Assembly: GCA_041395945.1 (NCBI GenBank)
Contig: JAWKZN010000001.1
Location: forward strand, 682,001 to 746,000
Direction of reading: 5' to 3'
Length of the DNA: 64,000 nucleotides
DNA from: Pseudomonadales bacterium
GTDB taxonomy: Bacteria > Pseudomonadota > Gammaproteobacteria > Pseudomonadales > Azotimanducaceae
The stretch's first letter is position 1. Each line of letters begins with the position of its first letter. Both the position numbers and the translations under genes were made by a program. A model generated the notes under the pieces. That model saw nothing but the letters and a program-made list of their open reading frames with translations, did no database searches and was not told the DNA's origin. Below, one piece after another: positions 61,282 through 64,000 of the stretch.

Positions 61282-62619
61282 ATGGAAATACTGCAGTACC
61301 CGCTGGCGCTGATCCTGATGCTTGGCGTGCTGGTGACCTTCCACGAACTGGGTCACTACCTGGTGGCCCGCTTCTCCGGTGTGCGCATCGTGCGCTTCTC
61401 CGTTGGTTTCGGGCGGCCCCTCTGGTCCCGGGTGGACCGGCATGGCACCGAGTTTGTGATCGCCATGATCCCCCTGGGCGGTTACGTGCGCATGCTCGAT
61501 GAAAGGGAGCCGGGTGAGGTCATACCCGCGGTCCCGGCAGGACCGGAAGACCGACCCTACACGAGCCTCTCCGTGTGGTGGCGCATGGCCATAGCCTTTG
61601 GCGGTCCTGCGGCGAACTTCCTGCTGGCCATTTTCGTTTACTGGCTGCTGTTTGTGGTGGGCTCGATGAGCTACGCACCGCTGCTGGGCGAGGTGGCGGC
61701 GGATTCTCCACTGGGCAGGGCGGGGGTCAGCAGAAATGCCGAAATTCTGAGTGTCGACGGTACGCCAACGCGGGACTGGCAGCAGGTCAATATCGCCCTG
61801 GCCTCGCGTATGGGCGACAGCGGCGTTATCGAATTCAGTCTGCGACAGCCCGGACAGTCCGCTCAGCAGGTGCAGGTACCCATAGATCGCTGGCACAGTT
61901 CGAGCAAGGATCCGGATCTGTTCGGCTCCCTCGGAATCTCCGTGGCCTATCCGGCGCTGGTGGCCACCGTGCTGGCTGACAGTCCGGCCCGCAGAGCGGG
62001 TTTCCAGGCCTGGGATCTGATCGAATCGGTAGACGGTGCGCCCATCGAGACCTGGCGGGACTGGGTGGCCCTGATCCAGGCCTCCCCGGGGAAACACCTG
62101 AATGTCAGAGTAAAGCGCGCCGGCCAGGCCCTCGACATCGGTGTGACACCGGAAACCCGCAGTGATCCGGCCGGTGAAAAATTCGGCTACTTGGGTGTGG
62201 GGCCCCACTACAACGAAGTCCGTTTCGGGCCCCTGGATGCGATTCCCATGGGTATCGCGGAGACCTGGGACAAGACAGTGCTGACCCTGGGTGTGGTGCG
62301 CAAGATGTTCACCGGTCAGGTGTCTGTGCAGAATCTCAACAGTCCGATCATGATCGCCAAAGTGGCCGGGGATTCGGCGCGGGCCGGCTGGCAGATCTTT
62401 GTCGGGCTGGCCGCGCTGCTGTCGATTTCTCTGGGTGTGCTCAATCTGCTGCCGATTCCCATCCTCGATGGCGGGCATATCCTGTTCTGTCTCGCGGAAA
62501 TCATTCGCGGCAAACCGGTACCTGAGCGGGCCCAGATCGTGGGCACCCAGGTTGGCCTGTTTCTGGTGGCGGGTCTGATGATGATCGCCATATACAACGA
62601 CATCACCCGACTGCTGTGA
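61282..62619 (+). CDS. rseP: Site-2 protease RseP
   Basis: RseP cleaves RseA within the membrane after the first periplasmic cut, releasing RpoE, and also clears signal peptides. The 445-residue protein has the zinc motif TFHELGHYLVARFSGV (HExxH) in the first membrane segment. Two PDZ domains follow (ADSPLGRAGVSRNAEILSVDGTP; ADSPARRAGFQAWDLIESVDGAP), then the C-terminal LNLLPIPILDGGHILF (the LDG motif). It links functionally to the rpoE-rseA-rseB genes at 24.8-27.2 kb. Confidence 0.96.
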   Translation: MEILQYPLALILMLGVLVTFHELGHYLVARFSGVRIVRFSVGFGRPLWSRVDRHGTEFVIAMIPLGGYVRMLDEREPGEVIPAVPAGPEDRPYTSLSVWWRMAIAFGGPAANFLLAIFVYWLLFVVGSMSYAPLLGEVAADSPLGRAGVSRNAEILSVDGTPTRDWQQVNIALASRMGDSGVIEFSLRQPGQSAQQVQVPIDRWHSSSKDPDLFGSLGISVAYPALVATVLADSPARRAGFQAWDLIESVDGAPIETWRDWVALIQASPGKHLNVRVKRAGQALDIGVTPETRSDPAGEKFGYLGVGPHYNEVRFGPLDAIPMGIAETWDKTVLTLGVVRKMFTGQVSVQNLNSPIMIAKVAGDSARAGWQIFVGLAALLSISLGVLNLLPIPILDGGHILFCLAEIIRGKPVPERAQIVGTQVGLFLVAGLMMIAIYNDITRLL

Positions 62620-62630
62620 GCCGCATCCCG

Positions 62631-64000
62631 ATGCCCAGATTTCTGCGCTGTGTTCTCGTCTGTGTGCTGCTCTGGCTGCAGTTCACCGCCCATGCGGCAA
62701 CTGCGCCCTTCGTTGTCGAAGACATCCGCCTGCAGGGTCTGCAGCGGGTGTCGGCGGGCACCGTGTTCAACCTGCTGCCCATCGAAGTCGGCGACACCAT
62801 TGAGCAGGTGGCGATCCGCAATCTCATCCGTCTGCTGTTCGCATCAGGCTATTTCAACGACATCCGCATGGCGCGGGATGGTGGGGTGCTGGTCGTCACC
62901 CTGGTGGAGCGGCCGGCCATCGAGAGTATTGAGATCGATGGCAACAAGGCAATCAAAACAGAAGCCCTTCTCGAAGGTCTCGCTCAGCAGGGGCTGCAGG
63001 AAGGCGAGATATTCAAGCAGGCGACCCTGGAGCGGGTCAGCCTGGAGCTGGAGCGGCAGTATGTGGCTCAGGGCCGTTACGGCGCAGCCATCAACACCGA
63101 GGTAGAGGAGCTGCCCAGAAACCGGGTGGCGGTGAAGATCAATATCGTAGAAGGCAAGACCTCGGGTATCCGCCACATCAACATTGTCGGCGCCAGTGTC
63201 TTTTCCGAGCAGGAACTGCTCGATCAGCTCGAGCTGCAGCACCCGAGCCTGCTGTCGTTTTATAAGAACGATGACAAGTATTCCCGGGAGAAATTTTCCG
63301 GCGACCTGGAGAAGCTCGAGGCGTATTACAAGGATCGCGGCTACGTGGAGTTCGAAGTGCTCTCCACCCAGGTCAGCGTGACGCCGAAACGGGATCAGGT
63401 TTACATCACCATAAATATCGATGAAGGTGAAAAATTCACGGTTGCGGACGTGAACATCATCGGTGAGCTCAATGATGTGAAGAAGGCAGACCTGGAGCGC
63501 CTGCTGATCGTGTCGAAAGGTCAGGTGTTTTCCCAGGCAAGGGTGACTGCAACCGAGGAGCGTATGACCGCTGCGCTGGGAAATGCGGGTTATACCTTCG
63601 CGTCGTCCAATGGTGTGCCCCGGGTCAGGGACGACGGCACCGTGGACATCGAGTTCTTCGTGGATGCCGGCAAGCGGGCCTACGTGAGACGGGTAACCTT
63701 CACCGGGCACAAGGTAACCCAGGATGAGGTGCTCAGACGGGAAATGCGGCAGCAGGAGGGAGGCTGGGCTTCTACCGCACAGATCGAACTGTCGAAGGTG
63801 CGGCTCGAGCGTCTCGGCTATTTCAAGGGCGTGAATGTCGAAACCCCGGAGGTGCCGGGTACCGATGATCAGATCGATGTGCAGTTCTCGGTGGAAGAGC
63901 AGCCCTCGGGCAGCATTTCCGCCACCCTGGGCTACGCTCAGGGCCAGGGCCTGATTCTCGGGGCCAACTACCAGGAAAACAACGTACTGGGCACAGGCAA
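62631..64000 (+). CDS. bamA: Outer-membrane protein assembly factor BamA, 5' part (runs off the window)
   Basis: BamA inserts beta-barrel proteins into the outer membrane. ATG 62631 opens a frame to the window end (about 456 codons). A signal peptide (FLRCVLVCVLLWLQFTAHAA) is followed by POTRA domains beginning PFVVEDIRLQGLQRVSAGTVFNLLPIEVGD and repeating through IESIEIDGNKAIKTEALLEGL, IRHINIVGASVFSEQELLDQL, FTVADVNIIGEL and VRRVTFTGHKVTQDEVLRREM. The barrel starts near SGSISATLGYAQGQGLILG. The C-terminal barrel lies outside. It follows rseP by 11 bases. Confidence 0.95.
   Translation, partial: MPRFLRCVLVCVLLWLQFTAHAATAPFVVEDIRLQGLQRVSAGTVFNLLPIEVGDTIEQVAIRNLIRLLFASGYFNDIRMARDGGVLVVTLVERPAIESIEIDGNKAIKTEALLEGLAQQGLQEGEIFKQATLERVSLELERQYVAQGRYGAAINTEVEELPRNRVAVKINIVEGKTSGIRHINIVGASVFSEQELLDQLELQHPSLLSFYKNDDKYSREKFSGDLEKLEAYYKDRGYVEFEVLSTQVSVTPKRDQVYITINIDEGEKFTVADVNIIGELNDVKKADLERLLIVSKGQVFSQARVTATEERMTAALGNAGYTFASSNGVPRVRDDGTVDIEFFVDAGKRAYVRRVTFTGHKVTQDEVLRREMRQQEGGWASTAQIELSKVRLERLGYFKGVNVETPEVPGTDDQIDVQFSVEEQPSGSISATLGYAQGQGLILGANYQENNVLGTG

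Noticed and set aside
1..64000. tRNA, rRNA, CRISPR, insertion sequence or phage signatures
   Set aside because: None was found by reading: no cloverleaf-like tRNA ends, no regularly spaced repeats with spacers, no transposase motifs. The short tandem arrays have no spacers and are not CRISPR.

Overview
The window is a GC-rich, tightly packed chromosomal segment from a gammaproteobacterium. The gene order is closest to the Pseudomonas/Cellvibrio-type lineages: rpsP-rimM-trmD-rplS, xerD-dsbC-hom-recJ-prfB-lysS, rpoE-rseA-rseB-rseC-mucD-lepA-lepB-rnc-era-recO, rlmD-relA, and dapC-glnD-map | rpsB-tsf-pyrH-frr-uppS-cdsA-rseP-bamA. A more exact placement is not possible from sequence reading alone. 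Almost everything is core housekeeping. I see no tRNA or rRNA gene, insertion sequence, prophage, CRISPR array or defence island.

Layout. 1-2.9 kb: the 3' end of purT, then leuA behind a leucine-rich leader ORF with a good sigma-70-type promoter. 3-8.8 kb: corB-type transporter and ypjD (minus), divergent from ffh, then the rpsP-rimM-trmD-rplS operon. 9.2-17.5 kb: xerD, dsbC, hom, recJ, prfB (with a +1 programmed frameshift), lysS, ung. 17.5-20.5 kb: three genes of distal valine/branched-chain acyl-CoA degradation. 20.5-24.7 kb: an HDOD protein, ygfZ, sdhE, a ygfX-like gene and nadB. 24.8-34.7 kb: the envelope-stress sigma factor with its regulators and MucD protease, then lepA, lepB, a DUF4845 protein, rnc, era and recO. 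34.7-38.7 kb: rlmD, relA, adk. 38.8-39.7 kb: two very basic proteins, one a histone-H1/AlgP-like Lys-Ala-Pro repeat protein. 39.9-45.2 kb: moeA, tsaB, a small unrecognised gene, rsmJ, plsB. 45.3-49 kb: type II secretion genes gspD, gspC and gspN. 49-56 kb: dapE, dapD, dapC, glnD, map (minus). 56.3-64 kb: rpsB through the 5' part of bamA.

How the genes work together. The window joins translation (S2, S16, L19, EF-Ts, RF2, RRF, SRP, LepA, LysRS, TrmD, RimM, RlmD, RsmJ, TsaB), envelope biogenesis and its quality control (RpoE/RseA/RseB/RseC/MucD, RseP, BamA, LepB, UppS, CdsA, PlsB, DsbC), lysine/peptidoglycan precursor synthesis (DapC/D/E) and nitrogen or stringent signalling (GlnD, RelA). RseP, at the right end, is the protease that would complete RseA proteolysis for the rpoE operon near the middle.

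The less ordinary observations are: the leucine-rich leader; short tandem-repeat arrays that end at the rseA and frr start codons and supply their ribosome-binding sites, with a 16-bp duplication at the rplS stop; moeA and ygfX reading frames with no standard start codon where family homology says they should begin; a small orphan gene translationally coupled to rsmJ; the basic-protein pair after adk; and the absence of dxr and thrC from their usual positions. No clearly new multi-gene system is visible.
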